A DNA stretch of 64,000 nt from Spirochaetota bacterium (GCA_029562645.1 JAKQUI010000062.1:1-64000), one strand, 5' to 3'; counted from the first letter of the stretch, positions 27,410-36,162 are shown. The notes: generated by a model not told the origin, from the sequence alone. Program-made: numbers and translations.

Positions 27410-27937
27410 TCAGTCGGCAAACTGCACCAGCGATTGTTTGAATGCCAGATACGTGTCCTTGTAGCGGCCGTACGCGCGCTCGTCCCGGTACTTGATCCCG
27501 AACACCAGCCGCGTATTGCGCGTTTCGTCCACCGTATCGGCGTAGGCGCGCAGGTACGCCCTGTTTTTCGCGCGGATCTCGACCCAACGGGTGGTCCGGC
27601 CGTCCGTGCGTTCCTGCTTGTGCGATGCGACCGTTTCCGTCGCCGGATCCGGGCGGATATCGTCCGGCTCGCCGCTCCACTGCGGGGAGAACACGTAAAA
27701 CTCCACTAGCTTGTCCGGCGAGAGGAAAAACGCGCTGTCGCAACCGCGCTCCGAGGTTGCGCTTTTCTTCGACGGTCGCGGCGTGAATCCCGGCGGGTAG
27801 CTGATTTCGAACCATGCGCCCTCGAACGGCTTCCAGCCGGCATAGCGCGCCTTGGTGGCCGGACGGGAATGGACCGACTGGATCGCACAGGCGATAATGA
27901 GCAGCGAGGCGATGAACGGCGCGGGTCGGGCGATCAT
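27410..27937 (-). CDS. exported protein of unknown function
   Basis: 175 residues with a signal peptide (MIARPAPFIASLLIIACAIQSVHS). The mature part is basic and aromatic, opening with WFEISYPPGFTPRP, a pattern seen in small secreted proteins that carry a PsbP-like or fatty-acid-like fold, but no family can be named. GGAG lies 5 bases before the ATG at 27937. It is divergent from the TauE-like gene and convergent with the outer-membrane protein gene (15-bp gap). Confidence 0.55.
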   Translation of the reverse strand: MIARPAPFIASLLIIACAIQSVHSRPATKARYAGWKPFEGAWFEISYPPGFTPRPSKKSATSERGCDSAFFLSPDKLVEFYVFSPQWSGEPDDIRPDPATETVASHKQERTDGRTTRWVEIRAKNRAYLRAYADTVDETRNTRLVFGIKYRDERAYGRYKDTYLAFKQSLVQFAD

Positions 27938-28063
27938 GGCGTCTCCGTGTTCGATTGGATGTGACGGATCCCGGCGCTTCGATGAATGAAACGCGGGCGC
28001 CATCATCTCTGCCTCCAGTGTACACGATGGACGCCAGCGACGTCAAAACATTTTGGAGGAACC

Positions 28064-28420
28064 ATGTACGCAATCACAATCGCAATCGGCCTCGGCGCCG
28101 GGGTGTTGGGCGGCCTTGTCGGCATCGGGGGCGGCATCATCATCGTTCCGCTGCTCGTGTTCGGATTGCACTTCGATCAGCACCTCGCGCAGGGTACGAC
28201 GCTGGCGGCGATGATCCCGCCCATCGGACTGCTCGCGGCGATCGAATACTATCGAAACGGCCATGTGGATATCGGAATTGCCGCGATCATCGCGGTATCG
28301 TTCGTCGTTGGCGGATACGCGGGATCGAGGTTCGCGATCGCGATCGACGCATCAATCTTGCAGAAGGTGTTCGGCGTCGTGCTGATCCTCGCGGGCGTCG
28401 CGATGCTGATAAAAAAATAG
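28064..28420 (+). CDS. half-size TauE/SafE-family transporter
   Basis: 118 residues, half the usual 240-260 of TauE/SafE permeases. It contains one repeat unit: GLGAGVLGGLVGIGGGIIIVPLL (the conserved glycine-rich block), a second helix starting AAMIPPIGLLAAIEY, and two further hydrophobic segments. The family moves sulfite, sulfonates or sulfur-related anions across the inner membrane. A single unit would need to pair with itself or with another half. GGAGGA is immediately before the ATG at 28064. The gene is followed by the tmRNA promoter. Confidence 0.75.
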   Translation: MYAITIAIGLGAGVLGGLVGIGGGIIIVPLLVFGLHFDQHLAQGTTLAAMIPPIGLLAAIEYYRNGHVDIGIAAIIAVSFVVGGYAGSRFAIAIDASILQKVFGVVLILAGVAMLIKK

Positions 28421-28440
28421 CACAAAGCCGTCCTTTTCAC

Positions 28441-28469
28441 TTGACGCGCGGCGAAATCGTATGTATATT
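28441..28469 (+). promoter_or_regulatory. tmRNA promoter
   Basis: TTGACG (28441-28446), 17-base spacer, TATATT (28464-28469). Expected start of transcription is about 10 bases before the mature 5' end at 28486, consistent with trimming by RNase P. Confidence 0.7.
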
Positions 28470-28485
28470 CCTTTGCTGGATACAC

Positions 28486-28833
28486 GGGGACGATCTGGTT
28501 TCGACTGTTATGGTGTGTCCGTGAGCTGCATGCCGAGTTCTCCGCTGACTCGTAAAAAAGGCGGAACCTAAAGTAACTGCAGACAATAGTCTAGCACTCG
28601 CGGCGTAAGCCGCGACGTTCCGGGATGATCCGCTCCTCTGGAATCGCCCGGGGCGCCAACGACAGGGGATAGCTTCGAACCTCGTTCCCGGGGGAGACGC
28701 GAACTAACAGGGAACACGGCCCCGCGAACGGTTCCCGTTCCCGGTCAAAGGGCTTAAATTAAAAGAACGGGATAAGCATGTAGAGGCTTCGGATATGCGT
28801 TGCAGGACGCGGGTTCGAATCCCGCCGTCTCCA
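28486..28833 (+). ncRNA. ssrA: transfer-messenger RNA
   Basis: 348 nt. The 5' GGGGACG pairs with the 3' CGTCTCC, followed by discriminator A at 28833; CCA is not encoded. GGTTCGAATCCC forms the T-arm. The tag reading frame at 28579-28608 is A-D-N-S-L-A-L-A-A then TAA, ending in the ALAA degradation signal. Pseudoknots follow the tag. It rescues stalled ribosomes with SmpB. The gene is followed directly by an intrinsic terminator. Confidence 0.97.
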
Positions 28834-28839
28834 CAGTAC

Positions 28840-28867
28840 GGGCAGGATGCAAATCCTGCCCTTTTTT
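28840..28867 (+). terminator. intrinsic terminator of tmRNA
   Basis: GGGCAGGAT (28840-28848) pairs with ATCCTGCCC (28853-28861) around a GCAA loop, followed by six T. Confidence 0.92.
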
Positions 28868-28868
28868 G

Positions 28869-29432
28869 TTATTTTTTCACGCGCTCCATGTACGCGCCGG
28901 TCTCGGTGCTTACCTTGATGTAGTCGCCCTCGTTGATGAAGAGGGGGACCTTCACCTCGGCGCCCGTCTCGACCTTCACCGGCTTGGTGACATTGGTCGC
29001 GGTGTCTCCCTTCGCGCCCGGTTCGGCGTAGGTTACCTTGAGGACGACGGTCGACGGCGGGGTCACGGTGATCGGCTTCCCCTCGTAGATGGCGATCTCG
29101 CAGATGTCCTCCGGCTTCAGGAAGCTCGCCGCGTCGCCGATGGCGTCCGTGGGAATCGACTCCTGTTCGTACGTCTCGGTGTCCATGAAAACCAGGTGGT
29201 CGCCCTCTTCGTAGAGATACTGCATGGGCCGTTGATCCAGCCGCACGTCCTCGACCTTTTCGGAGGGCCGGAAGGTCATGTCCTTGACCGTCCCCTTCTT
29301 AACGTTTCTCAACTTGGTCCGGACGATCGCGCCGCCCTTGCCCGGTTTGTGATGGTTCTGGTCAACCACCGTATACAATTCGCCGTCCAGTTTGATGACC
29401 ATGCCGCGTCTGAGGTCGTTCGTTGTAACCAT
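28869..29432 (-). CDS. efp: translation elongation factor P
   Basis: 187 residues with the three beta-barrel domains of EF-P. The tip loop HHKPGKGGA holds K32, the residue that in many bacteria is beta-lysylated, hydroxylated or otherwise modified. EF-P relieves ribosome stalling at consecutive prolines. The ATG at 29432 matches the conserved N-terminus (MVTTNDLRRGMVIKLDG); upstream in-frame codons belong to no homologous region. It ends 1 bp from the T-run of the tmRNA terminator and follows the small Cys-rich secreted gene by 16 bp. Confidence 0.97.
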   Translation of the reverse strand: MVTTNDLRRGMVIKLDGELYTVVDQNHHKPGKGGAIVRTKLRNVKKGTVKDMTFRPSEKVEDVRLDQRPMQYLYEEGDHLVFMDTETYEQESIPTDAIGDAASFLKPEDICEIAIYEGKPITVTPPSTVVLKVTYAEPGAKGDTATNVTKPVKVETGAEVKVPLFINEGDYIKVSTETGAYMERVKK

Positions 29433-29448
29433 TGGGGCCCCTCGATAT

Positions 29449-29721
29449 TTACTTGCAGCTCGCCGACTTGCCGTCCGCAGCGGCGACGCACTTTTGCGTG
29501 GCCGAGCAGGTCTGGGTGACGATGTACTTGTATTTCGTGTACGACGAGCAGGCAATCACCTTCTTGCCGTCGCAGGCCACACGACCCTCCATCGGCCCGA
29601 TGCCGGTGCAGGAGCCCCCCGCCTTCGGGGCGGCGATGCCCATCGACGATATGCCGCTCACCAGCACAACGGCGAGCAAGAGGCCCAGAACGACCACGGT
29701 GGAAGATACCAGCTTATTCAT
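29449..29721 (-). CDS. small cysteine-rich exported protein
   Basis: 90 residues. A hydrophobic signal segment (about 5-28) precedes a short mature domain with six cysteines (GGSCTG, VACDG, IACSS, QTCSATQKC, SASCK), which could form three disulfides. No family is recognised. It sits 16 bp before efp and 88 bp after the lipoprotein gene. GAGG lies 7 bases upstream of the ATG in a 15-base leader element also found at 52746-52760. Function unknown. Confidence 0.6.
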   Translation of the reverse strand: MNKLVSSTVVVLGLLLAVVLVSGISSMGIAAPKAGGSCTGIGPMEGRVACDGKKVIACSSYTKYKYIVTQTCSATQKCVAAADGKSASCK

Positions 29722-29809
29722 TGTGCAACCTCGCTTGTGTTTGATCGTATCGGCCCATCCCGATACTGAGTTTCGATCGAATGAGTTCGTTCGTAAGAAA
29801 TATGTGCCG

Positions 29810-30478
29810 CTACAGCTTTATACGCTCAAGAAAGCCGAGCCTGCGGAGGCGCGCAATGAGCCTGTTCGAAACCTTGTTCAGCAGCTCTTCCTTCATCTTG
29901 GCCTTGTCCGTTTCGACGCTGTCGTAGGTGTCGCTCTGATGGTCAACGTAGAGCAGGTTGAGATCGCGGTCGACGATCACCATCACCGAATCGAAATCGA
30001 AGTTTTGCATCTCGGTCGAGACGAGCGCGTACACCTCGTAGATGACGATGCTGTCGAGGGAGCTGTCGGCCATGATTTTTTTCAGCTCGGCGGCGTTGTT
30101 GCGAATGAAGAGGTTGATGATGCCCAGTGATTTGTAGGGCAGGTAGCTCTTGCTGACCGTCTCCATCACGTTGCGCCGCGTCGAGAGCTGGAAGAAGCGC
30201 TCCTCGTGCCGGGTGTAATGATGGACCGCATCGTTCTGCTCGCCCAGGATCACCAGGTCGATGATCGGCTTGAAGCCCGCGAGCCAGTTGGAGAGGTTGG
30301 CGTGGAACTCCTGGTGCGCTATGAGGCTCTGGTCGTTCAGGCGCAGAAGGATCCCCGATTTTTTGAGCTTCGATATTTTTTTATCGTTGTCGATTATGGT
30401 CTTCACGCGGAACTCGGAGCATGCCGTGAAGATCACGGCGAGCGCCAGCGTGAGAAGCGCCGCTTTGCGTCGGGTCAT
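29810..30478 (-). CDS. lipoprotein of unknown function
   Basis: 222 residues. A signal with lipobox ending VIFTAC (Cys at about residue 20) and a mature part of mixed helices and strands, with no family I can name. The relaxed lipobox (F at -3) is in the spirochaetal style. It follows iorB by 15 bp on the same strand and could be the last gene of the ior run. Function unknown. Confidence 0.6.
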   Translation of the reverse strand: MTRRKAALLTLALAVIFTACSEFRVKTIIDNDKKISKLKKSGILLRLNDQSLIAHQEFHANLSNWLAGFKPIIDLVILGEQNDAVHHYTRHEERFFQLSTRRNVMETVSKSYLPYKSLGIINLFIRNNAAELKKIMADSSLDSIVIYEVYALVSTEMQNFDFDSVMVIVDRDLNLLYVDHQSDTYDSVETDKAKMKEELLNKVSNRLIARLRRLGFLERIKL

Positions 30479-30493
30479 CGCATCATCCCTGCC

Positions 30494-31069
30494 TTATGAG
30501 ATTGTAAACTCACGGCCCATGGTAAAGGCTTTTACGTTCATTTCAACAAAATTTTGCTTCACGGTCCCTTTGACCGCCTCGATCCACTGGTCCGGCGTGA
30601 ACTCGAGATGGTTCGAGAGAACGCCCAGCATCACGATGTTGAGCGCCCGCTGCGAGCCCACGGCCTTGAGGACGGGACCGAAGTCCGCCACCATGCGGTT
30701 TGTGATGTTCGCGGCGATCCACGTTTCGATGTCGTCGGGGTATTTCGCCAGTCCCGCCTGTACGGGCGCGGGGTTCACCCGTTCGGTGTGCACGATGAGC
30801 GTCCCGTCGGGTTTCAGATATTCGAGCTTGCGGGTCGCCTCGAGCGGCTCGAAAACGACCAGGTAGTCGCAGGTCCCCTTTTCGATGAGGGGGGAATAGA
30901 CCTTTTCGCCGTAGCGCACGTTGCAGTCCACGCTGCCGCCGCGCTGGGCCATGCCGTGAACCTCGCTCTCCTTTACATCGTAGCCGGCGTTCATGGCCAC
31001 CTGCATCAGGATCTTGCTGGCCAGGATCACCCCTTGGCCGCCGACGCCGGCGAAGATTACGTTTGTCAT
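30494..31069 (-). CDS. iorB: indolepyruvate:ferredoxin oxidoreductase, beta subunit
   Basis: 191 residues, the usual size. The gamma-type oxidoreductase domain begins FAGVGGQGVILASKIL and carries ESEVHGMAQRGGSV, both family blocks. With IorA it oxidatively decarboxylates arylpyruvates to aryl-acetyl-CoA, reducing ferredoxin. It is 10 bp downstream of iorA and is followed by the lipoprotein gene. Together with the ACT and ligase genes it forms an aromatic 2-oxoacid module. Confidence 0.92.
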   Translation of the reverse strand: MTNVIFAGVGGQGVILASKILMQVAMNAGYDVKESEVHGMAQRGGSVDCNVRYGEKVYSPLIEKGTCDYLVVFEPLEATRKLEYLKPDGTLIVHTERVNPAPVQAGLAKYPDDIETWIAANITNRMVADFGPVLKAVGSQRALNIVMLGVLSNHLEFTPDQWIEAVKGTVKQNFVEMNVKAFTMGREFTIS

Positions 31070-31079
31070 TGGTACGACC

Positions 31080-32633
31080 TCATTTTTTCAGGATGCATTT
31101 GCGCAGGCTGATGATCACCGACGGCTCGGGCGCGGCGACCTCCTCGCGCACCACCGCTTCGAACTCGGCCGTGTTCTTCGGGTCCACCACTCGCACGCGC
31201 TTCACGCCCACGGCGCGGCAGAGCTCCTCGAGCTTGATCTCGTAGGTGTCCTCGCCCATCAGGGTCTTCCCGGTCACGGGGTTCTCCTGATGGCCCGTCA
31301 TCGCGGTCACCCGATTGTCCAGAATGAGGACGGTGCCGGTCCCCTTGTTGTACACCAGGTCGATGAGCGGCGTGATCCCTGAGTGGATGAAGGTGGAATC
31401 GCCGATGACGGCGACGCTGTTTCGCGCCATTTCGTCGCCCTGCGCCTTCTCGAAGCCCAGGTGCATGCTGATGCTCGCGCCCATGCAACCCTGGCTGTGC
31501 ATCGCATTGTAGGGCGGCAGCGCCGCGAGCGTGTAGCAGCCGATGTCGCCGTTCACCGTCACGTCCAGCTTCTTGAGCACGTCGAAGACGAAGCCGTGCG
31601 GGCAACCCTTGCACAGCGCCGGCGGGCGCGGCGGGATCGTGCCGGAGTACAGCGGCGCCGTGGGGTACGTCGTTCCGTTGAGCGCCTTGTCGACGATCTC
31701 GGGGGTGAGCTCGAAGGTGAGCGGGATGATCTTCTTGCCGATCGGCGCATAGCCCATCGCGCGCACGTAATCTTCGATGAACGGATCGAGCTCCTCGACA
31801 ACGTAGAGCTCGTCGACGGAGTCGGCGAATGTGCGGATGAGATCGTCCGGCAGCGGCCAGATGAACCCGATGCGCAGGATGGAATCCTCCGGGCAGGTCT
31901 CCTTCACGTACTGGTAGGCCACGCCGTTGGTGATGATTCCGCGCTTCGTCTTCCCCATCTCGATGCGGTTGAGCGGGGACGCGTTCGAGAGCGCCTTGAG
32001 CTTCACGAGCTGCTCTTCGATGAAGATGTGCCGCGGGCGTGCGTGCGAGGGCAACATCACGAACTTCTGCGGATTACGGACGAAGGGTTTGAGCGGGACG
32101 TCCTTCGGGTCGTCCAGGGCCACGATCCCCTGCGAGTGCGCGATGCGCGTGGTGATGCGCACGAGGACCGGCCGATCGTATTCCTCGGAGAGGTCGAAGG
32201 CGTATTTCGTATACTCTTTCGCCTCGGCCGGATCGGACGGCTCGATCATGGGAAGCTTCGCTGCGCGCGCATAGTGCCGGTTGTCCTGCTCGTTCTGCGA
32301 GCTCCAGGCGTTCGGGTCGTCGGCGTTGATGATGACCAGCCCCGCGTTCACGCCGGTGTACGAGAAGGTGAACAGCGGATCGGCGGCGACGTTCAGGCCC
32401 ACGTGCTTCATGGCCGCAAGCGACCGCGCGCCGGCGATCGCCGCTCCGCAGGCCACCTCGAGGGCGACCTTCTCGTTGGGCGACCACTGCGACTTGATGC
32501 CGCGGTAGGCGGCGGCCATCGCCTCCAGGATCTCGGTGCTGGGCGTTCCGGGGTAGGCGGTCGCGACCCGGCAACCGGCCTCATAGGCGCCCCGCGCGAT
32601 GGCCTCATTGCCCAGCAGAATCTTCCGTTGCAT
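31080..32633 (-). CDS. iorA: indolepyruvate:ferredoxin oxidoreductase, alpha subunit, lacking the ferredoxin domain
   Basis: 517 residues. N-terminal pyrimidine-binding domain (GNEAIARGAYEAGCRVATAYPGTP) and C-terminal thiamine-diphosphate domain (CKGCPHGF, then GDIGCYTLAALPPYNA, and GDSTFIHSG for the metal). IorA normally continues with about 60-90 residues holding two [4Fe-4S] clusters; here the protein stops right after IISLRKCILKK. The next gene starts 10 bp on, and nothing resembling a ferredoxin remnant follows. Electrons would have to pass to a separate ferredoxin. The start at 32633 is 3 bp after the ACT gene. Confidence 0.9.
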   Translation of the reverse strand: MQRKILLGNEAIARGAYEAGCRVATAYPGTPSTEILEAMAAAYRGIKSQWSPNEKVALEVACGAAIAGARSLAAMKHVGLNVAADPLFTFSYTGVNAGLVIINADDPNAWSSQNEQDNRHYARAAKLPMIEPSDPAEAKEYTKYAFDLSEEYDRPVLVRITTRIAHSQGIVALDDPKDVPLKPFVRNPQKFVMLPSHARPRHIFIEEQLVKLKALSNASPLNRIEMGKTKRGIITNGVAYQYVKETCPEDSILRIGFIWPLPDDLIRTFADSVDELYVVEELDPFIEDYVRAMGYAPIGKKIIPLTFELTPEIVDKALNGTTYPTAPLYSGTIPPRPPALCKGCPHGFVFDVLKKLDVTVNGDIGCYTLAALPPYNAMHSQGCMGASISMHLGFEKAQGDEMARNSVAVIGDSTFIHSGITPLIDLVYNKGTGTVLILDNRVTAMTGHQENPVTGKTLMGEDTYEIKLEELCRAVGVKRVRVVDPKNTAEFEAVVREEVAAPEPSVIISLRKCILKK

Positions 32634-32636
32634 GTC

Positions 32637-33068
32637 CTACGCTCCGATGATGTCGATCTTTTTGAGGATGTTGTACCCCTCCGTCTGGAGCGCTTTTTTG
32701 GCAAGCTCAATATCGTCGAAGCGGAAAATCATCACCGCCCTGCCGCCGCGCTTCTCGGTGAAGGCGTACATGTACTCGATGTTGAGGTTCTGCTTGCGGA
32801 AGCTCTCCAGGGCCTTGAGCAGCGCGCCCGGCACGTCCTCGATCTCGATGGCCAACACGTCGGTGGTGGAGCAGGTGAAGTGCTGATCGCGCAGCGCCGC
32901 CGCGGCGCCGGCCGCATCGGTCACGATCATGCGCACGATGCCGAAGTCCGCGGCCTCCGCGATGGTGAGGGTGAGGATGTTGATCTTCTTGTCCGAGAGA
33001 ACCTTGAGCGCGTTCTGCAGGTGCCCGGGCTTGTTTTCGAGGAATATCGAGAGTTGCGTTACGTTCAT
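32637..33068 (-). CDS. tandem ACT-domain protein
   Basis: 143 residues in two ACT folds: VTQLSIFLENKPGHLQNALKVL (residues 3-68) and VLAIEIEDVPGALLKALESF (70-140). ACT domains bind amino acids and control enzymes; here the likely ligand is an aromatic amino acid or aryl compound. The gene is placed between paaK and iorA with 3-16 bp gaps, the arrangement commonly seen in anaerobes and archaea next to arylpyruvate oxidoreductases. It has no catalytic domain of its own. Confidence 0.88.
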   Translation of the reverse strand: MNVTQLSIFLENKPGHLQNALKVLSDKKINILTLTIAEAADFGIVRMIVTDAAGAAAALRDQHFTCSTTDVLAIEIEDVPGALLKALESFRKQNLNIEYMYAFTEKRGGRAVMIFRFDDIELAKKALQTEGYNILKKIDIIGA

Positions 33069-33084
33069 GATGGTGCCTCCGTTG

Positions 33085-34386
33085 TTAGATGGTTCGTTTG
33101 TCGATCACGCGGACGGCCTTGCCCTCGCTGCGCGGAATGGCCAGCGGCTCCACCAGAGTGACCTTGGCGGAGATGCCCAGCACGCTGCGGAAGCGGTCGG
33201 CGATGCGCCTCGAGAGCGCCTCGAGCACCTTGAGCTCGTCGGAGAAGATCTTCTCGGTCACCTCGACCTTCACCTCGATGTCGTCCAGCGCGCCCTTGCG
33301 GTCCACGATGATCTGGTAGTGCGGCTCCACGCCCTCCGTCTCCATGAGCACGGACTCGATCTGCGACGGGAACACGTTCACGCCGCGGATGATGAGCATG
33401 TCGTCGGAGCGCCCGGTGACCTTCTCCATCTTCACCAGCGTCCGGCCGCATGCGCAGCCGTCGTAGTAGAGGCGGGTGATGTCGCGCGAGCGGTAGCGGA
33501 TCACCGGGCAGGCCTCCTTGGTGAGCGAGGTGTAGACGATCTCGCCCTTCGAGCCCTCGGGCAGCACCTCGCCGGTGTCGGGATCGATGATCTCGACGTA
33601 GAAGTGGTCCTCGAAGACGTGCAGGCCGGACTTCTGCGAGCACTCGCCGGAGACGCCGGGCCCGATCACCTCGGAGAGGCCGTAGATGTCGTAGGCCTCG
33701 ATGCCCAGGCGCGACTCGATCTCCCGGCGCATCTGCTCCGACCAGGGCTCGGCGCCGAAGATGCCCGCGCGGAGCTTGGTCTTCCGGATGTCGTAGTCCG
33801 GGCGCTTCTTCTCGAGGTAATCGGCGATGTTGAGCGCGTAGGACGGCGTGCACGCGATCATCGTGGTGCCGAAGTCCTTGATGAGCATGAGCTGGCGCTC
33901 AGTATTGCCGCCGCCGATGGGAACGGTGAGCGCGCCCAGCTTTTCGGACCCGTAGTGCAGGCCCAAGCCGCCGGTGAACAGGCCGTAGCCGTAGGCCACC
34001 TGGATCACGTCCTTCTCGGTGGCGCCGTACATGGCCAGGCAGCGCGCGACCACCTCGGCGAACACGCCGACATCGCCCGTGGTGTAGCCCACGACGGTCG
34101 CATTGCCCGTGGTGCCGGAGGACGAGTGGACGCGGGCGACCTTGTCCAGCGGGACGGCGAAGAGGCCGAAGGGGTAGCTAGCGCGCATGTCCTGCTTGGT
34201 GAGGAACGGGACGCGGCGGAGGTCGTCAAGGGTTTTGAACGTGTCGGGATTGAACCCCGCGGCGTCGAAGGACTTCTTGTAGTGCGGGACATTGGCATAG
34301 GCGTGTGTGAGCGACCATTTCAAGCGCTCCCGCTGCAGTTCCCGCATCTTGGGAAGCGGCATTGCTTCGAATTCTTTGTTGAACAT
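33085..34386 (-). CDS. paaK: phenylacetate-CoA ligase family protein
   Basis: 433 residues, the usual PaaK size. The AMP-binding P-loop is SSSGTTGNATVVG; YGLSE is the motif III block and the C-terminal domain holds GRSDDMLIIRGVNVFPSQIE. The enzyme activates phenylacetate or related aryl acids to CoA thioesters with ATP, or can run in reverse to make ATP from aryl-acetyl-CoA. It is the first gene of the operon with the ACT, iorA and iorB genes. Substrate specificity is not readable from sequence. Confidence 0.9.
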   Translation of the reverse strand: MFNKEFEAMPLPKMRELQRERLKWSLTHAYANVPHYKKSFDAAGFNPDTFKTLDDLRRVPFLTKQDMRASYPFGLFAVPLDKVARVHSSSGTTGNATVVGYTTGDVGVFAEVVARCLAMYGATEKDVIQVAYGYGLFTGGLGLHYGSEKLGALTVPIGGGNTERQLMLIKDFGTTMIACTPSYALNIADYLEKKRPDYDIRKTKLRAGIFGAEPWSEQMRREIESRLGIEAYDIYGLSEVIGPGVSGECSQKSGLHVFEDHFYVEIIDPDTGEVLPEGSKGEIVYTSLTKEACPVIRYRSRDITRLYYDGCACGRTLVKMEKVTGRSDDMLIIRGVNVFPSQIESVLMETEGVEPHYQIIVDRKGALDDIEVKVEVTEKIFSDELKVLEALSRRIADRFRSVLGISAKVTLVEPLAIPRSEGKAVRVIDKRTI

Positions 34387-34689
34387 GGCGTGTACCTCGA
34401 TGGCGGCATGCTGGGGGTGTGTTGCGTCTCGTGCTTATTCGGGACGATCGTTTTTGTCAACAACCTTCCCGTAGGCGGTCGATAAAAATGGGCCGGCGGG
34501 GCGCGATCGACGTGGCGGAATTTGGCCTTTTTTTATTGATTTTTTCTATGGGTAAATTTTATGTGCGCTATGCTCGACGGAGTGTTGACAGAAGCCGGTC
34601 CCCCGCGCCGCGAACCGCTTGCAATCATCAATCGTATGGGAACCAGTCGGTAGGTCATCGGACGCCGCGAAGCGTCCAGGAGTGGTATT
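34387..34689. other. divergent intergenic region, paaK operon and htrA
   Basis: 303 bp. It holds the paaK promoter candidate (34432-34460). The part nearest htrA is AT-rich (about 34525-34560). No RNA gene or additional coding sequence is seen. Confidence 0.6.
34432..34460 (-). promoter_or_regulatory. promoter candidate of the paaK-ACT-iorAB operon
   Basis: Minus-strand TTGACA (34455-34460), 17-base spacer, TAAGCA (34432-34437). The -35 is perfect and the -10 weak. Confidence 0.45.
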
Positions 34690-35826
34690 ATGAAACAGAG
34701 AGTTATTTTCGCAAGCGTCCTCGTCATCGCCATCATGCTCTTCGGCCTGGTGAAAATCAACTGCAAGAGCGGCGGGTCCAGCGTCTTCGGCGCCTCGGGC
34801 GATTCGCCCCTGAAGTCGAGCAGCGAGGCGGCGAAGGCCTTCGAAATACAGAAGACCTTCCGCGACATCTATAGCCTCTACGAGGACCGCGTGGTCTTCA
34901 TCAGCACCGAGCAGACGGTTCGCATGCGGCCCAATCCCTTCCTCGACGATCCGTTTTTCCGGCAATTCTTCGGGGTGCCCAACCAACAACGCCAGATGCA
35001 GCGGAAGCGCACGGGCCTGGGAACCGGGTTCGTGCTCTCCGAGGACGGCTACATCTGCACCAACCATCACGTGATCGCGGGCGTCGACAAGGTGACCGTG
35101 AAGGTGGGCGGCAATTCGTACGTCGCGCAGATCGTGGGCTACGACCAGCAGACGGACCTGGCGCTCCTGAAGGTGAACGCCCGGCTCAAGCCCGTGTTCA
35201 TCGGGAACTCCGACGAGGTGAAGGTGGGCGACTGGGCCATCGCGATCGGCAATCCCTTCGGCCTGGACAAGACCTTCACCGTGGGCGTGGTAAGCGCCAC
35301 TGCGCGGCGCGACGTGGACATGATGGGCGGGTCGCAGTCGCATATCCAGACCGACGCCTCCATCAACCCGGGCAATTCCGGCGGGCCGCTCATCAACATA
35401 CGCGGCGAGGTGGTTGGCATTAACCGGATGATCTATTCGCAGAGCGGCGGCTACATGGGGATCGGCTTCGCCATTCCCGTGAACACCGCGAAGGCCGTTC
35501 TGGAGCAGCTGAAAAAGCACCGGAAGATCAAGCGCGGCTTCATCGGCGTGCAGGTGGGCCCCGTCACCGAGGAGGTCGCCGCGAGCCTGGGGCTCAACAC
35601 CGTCGAGGGCGCGCTGGTGGGCGATGTGGTCGAGGGGAGCCCCGCGGCGCGCGGCGGCGTGCAGCCCGGGGACGTGGTCATGAGCGTCAACGGCGAGCGC
35701 ATCAAGAGCTATCAGGGGCTCATCGACGCGGTGGGCGCCGCTCCGGTGGGCAGTACGATCAAAATGACGGTATGGCGCCAGAAGAGCACCGTGAACCTGT
35801 TTATTACCGTGGTCGAGCGGACCTAA
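34690..35826 (+). CDS. HtrA/DegP-type periplasmic serine protease
   Basis: 378 residues. An N-terminal membrane segment (about 5-22) precedes a trypsin-like domain with the triad H127 (TNHHV), D156 (TDLALL) and S230 (GNSGGP), then one PDZ domain (about 280-370). A single PDZ makes it closer to DegS or HhoA than to DegP. It degrades or refolds damaged envelope proteins. Upstream is the divergent ligase operon, downstream a small membrane protein and PBP1A. Confidence 0.94.
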   Translation: MKQRVIFASVLVIAIMLFGLVKINCKSGGSSVFGASGDSPLKSSSEAAKAFEIQKTFRDIYSLYEDRVVFISTEQTVRMRPNPFLDDPFFRQFFGVPNQQRQMQRKRTGLGTGFVLSEDGYICTNHHVIAGVDKVTVKVGGNSYVAQIVGYDQQTDLALLKVNARLKPVFIGNSDEVKVGDWAIAIGNPFGLDKTFTVGVVSATARRDVDMMGGSQSHIQTDASINPGNSGGPLINIRGEVVGINRMIYSQSGGYMGIGFAIPVNTAKAVLEQLKKHRKIKRGFIGVQVGPVTEEVAASLGLNTVEGALVGDVVEGSPAARGGVQPGDVVMSVNGERIKSYQGLIDAVGAAPVGSTIKMTVWRQKSTVNLFITVVERT

Positions 35827-35902
35827 ACGGACCGCAGGCCGATTGCCATAGTGGTATCGCGCCGTACGCGGCGTGCATTTTCGTGTCGGTGAGGTGGAGC
35901 GC

Positions 35903-36112
35903 ATGATGGATGAACGATGGAAAAACGTGTTCATGGTCATCGGCATACTCGCGGTGGTGTACGTGCTGTTCTGGCACGTGCTGCCGGCCGTGCTCAAGGC
36001 GGTCGGATGGCTGCTGGGGGTGCTTTTCCAGATCGCCATCTGGGGGGCGGTGATTTTTGGCGCGGTGCTGCTGGTCGCCTATATCGCCCGGATGGTGAAA
36101 AACAGGGTATAA
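35903..36112 (+). CDS. small two-helix membrane protein
   Basis: 69 residues with two hydrophobic helices (about 10-28 and 35-60) separated by a short glycine-containing turn, and a basic end (RMVKNRV). No family is recognised. The ATG at 35903 has GAGG 8 bases upstream; an upstream GTG is open. It sits between htrA (77 bp) and the PBP1A gene (51 bp). Function unknown. Confidence 0.55.
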   Translation: MMDERWKNVFMVIGILAVVYVLFWHVLPAVLKAVGWLLGVLFQIAIWGAVIFGAVLLVAYIARMVKNRV

Positions 36113-36162
36113 GGGCGCGCGCCGGAAACGGCCCGCGGGCGGCAGAGCGATAGCGCAAAGGG

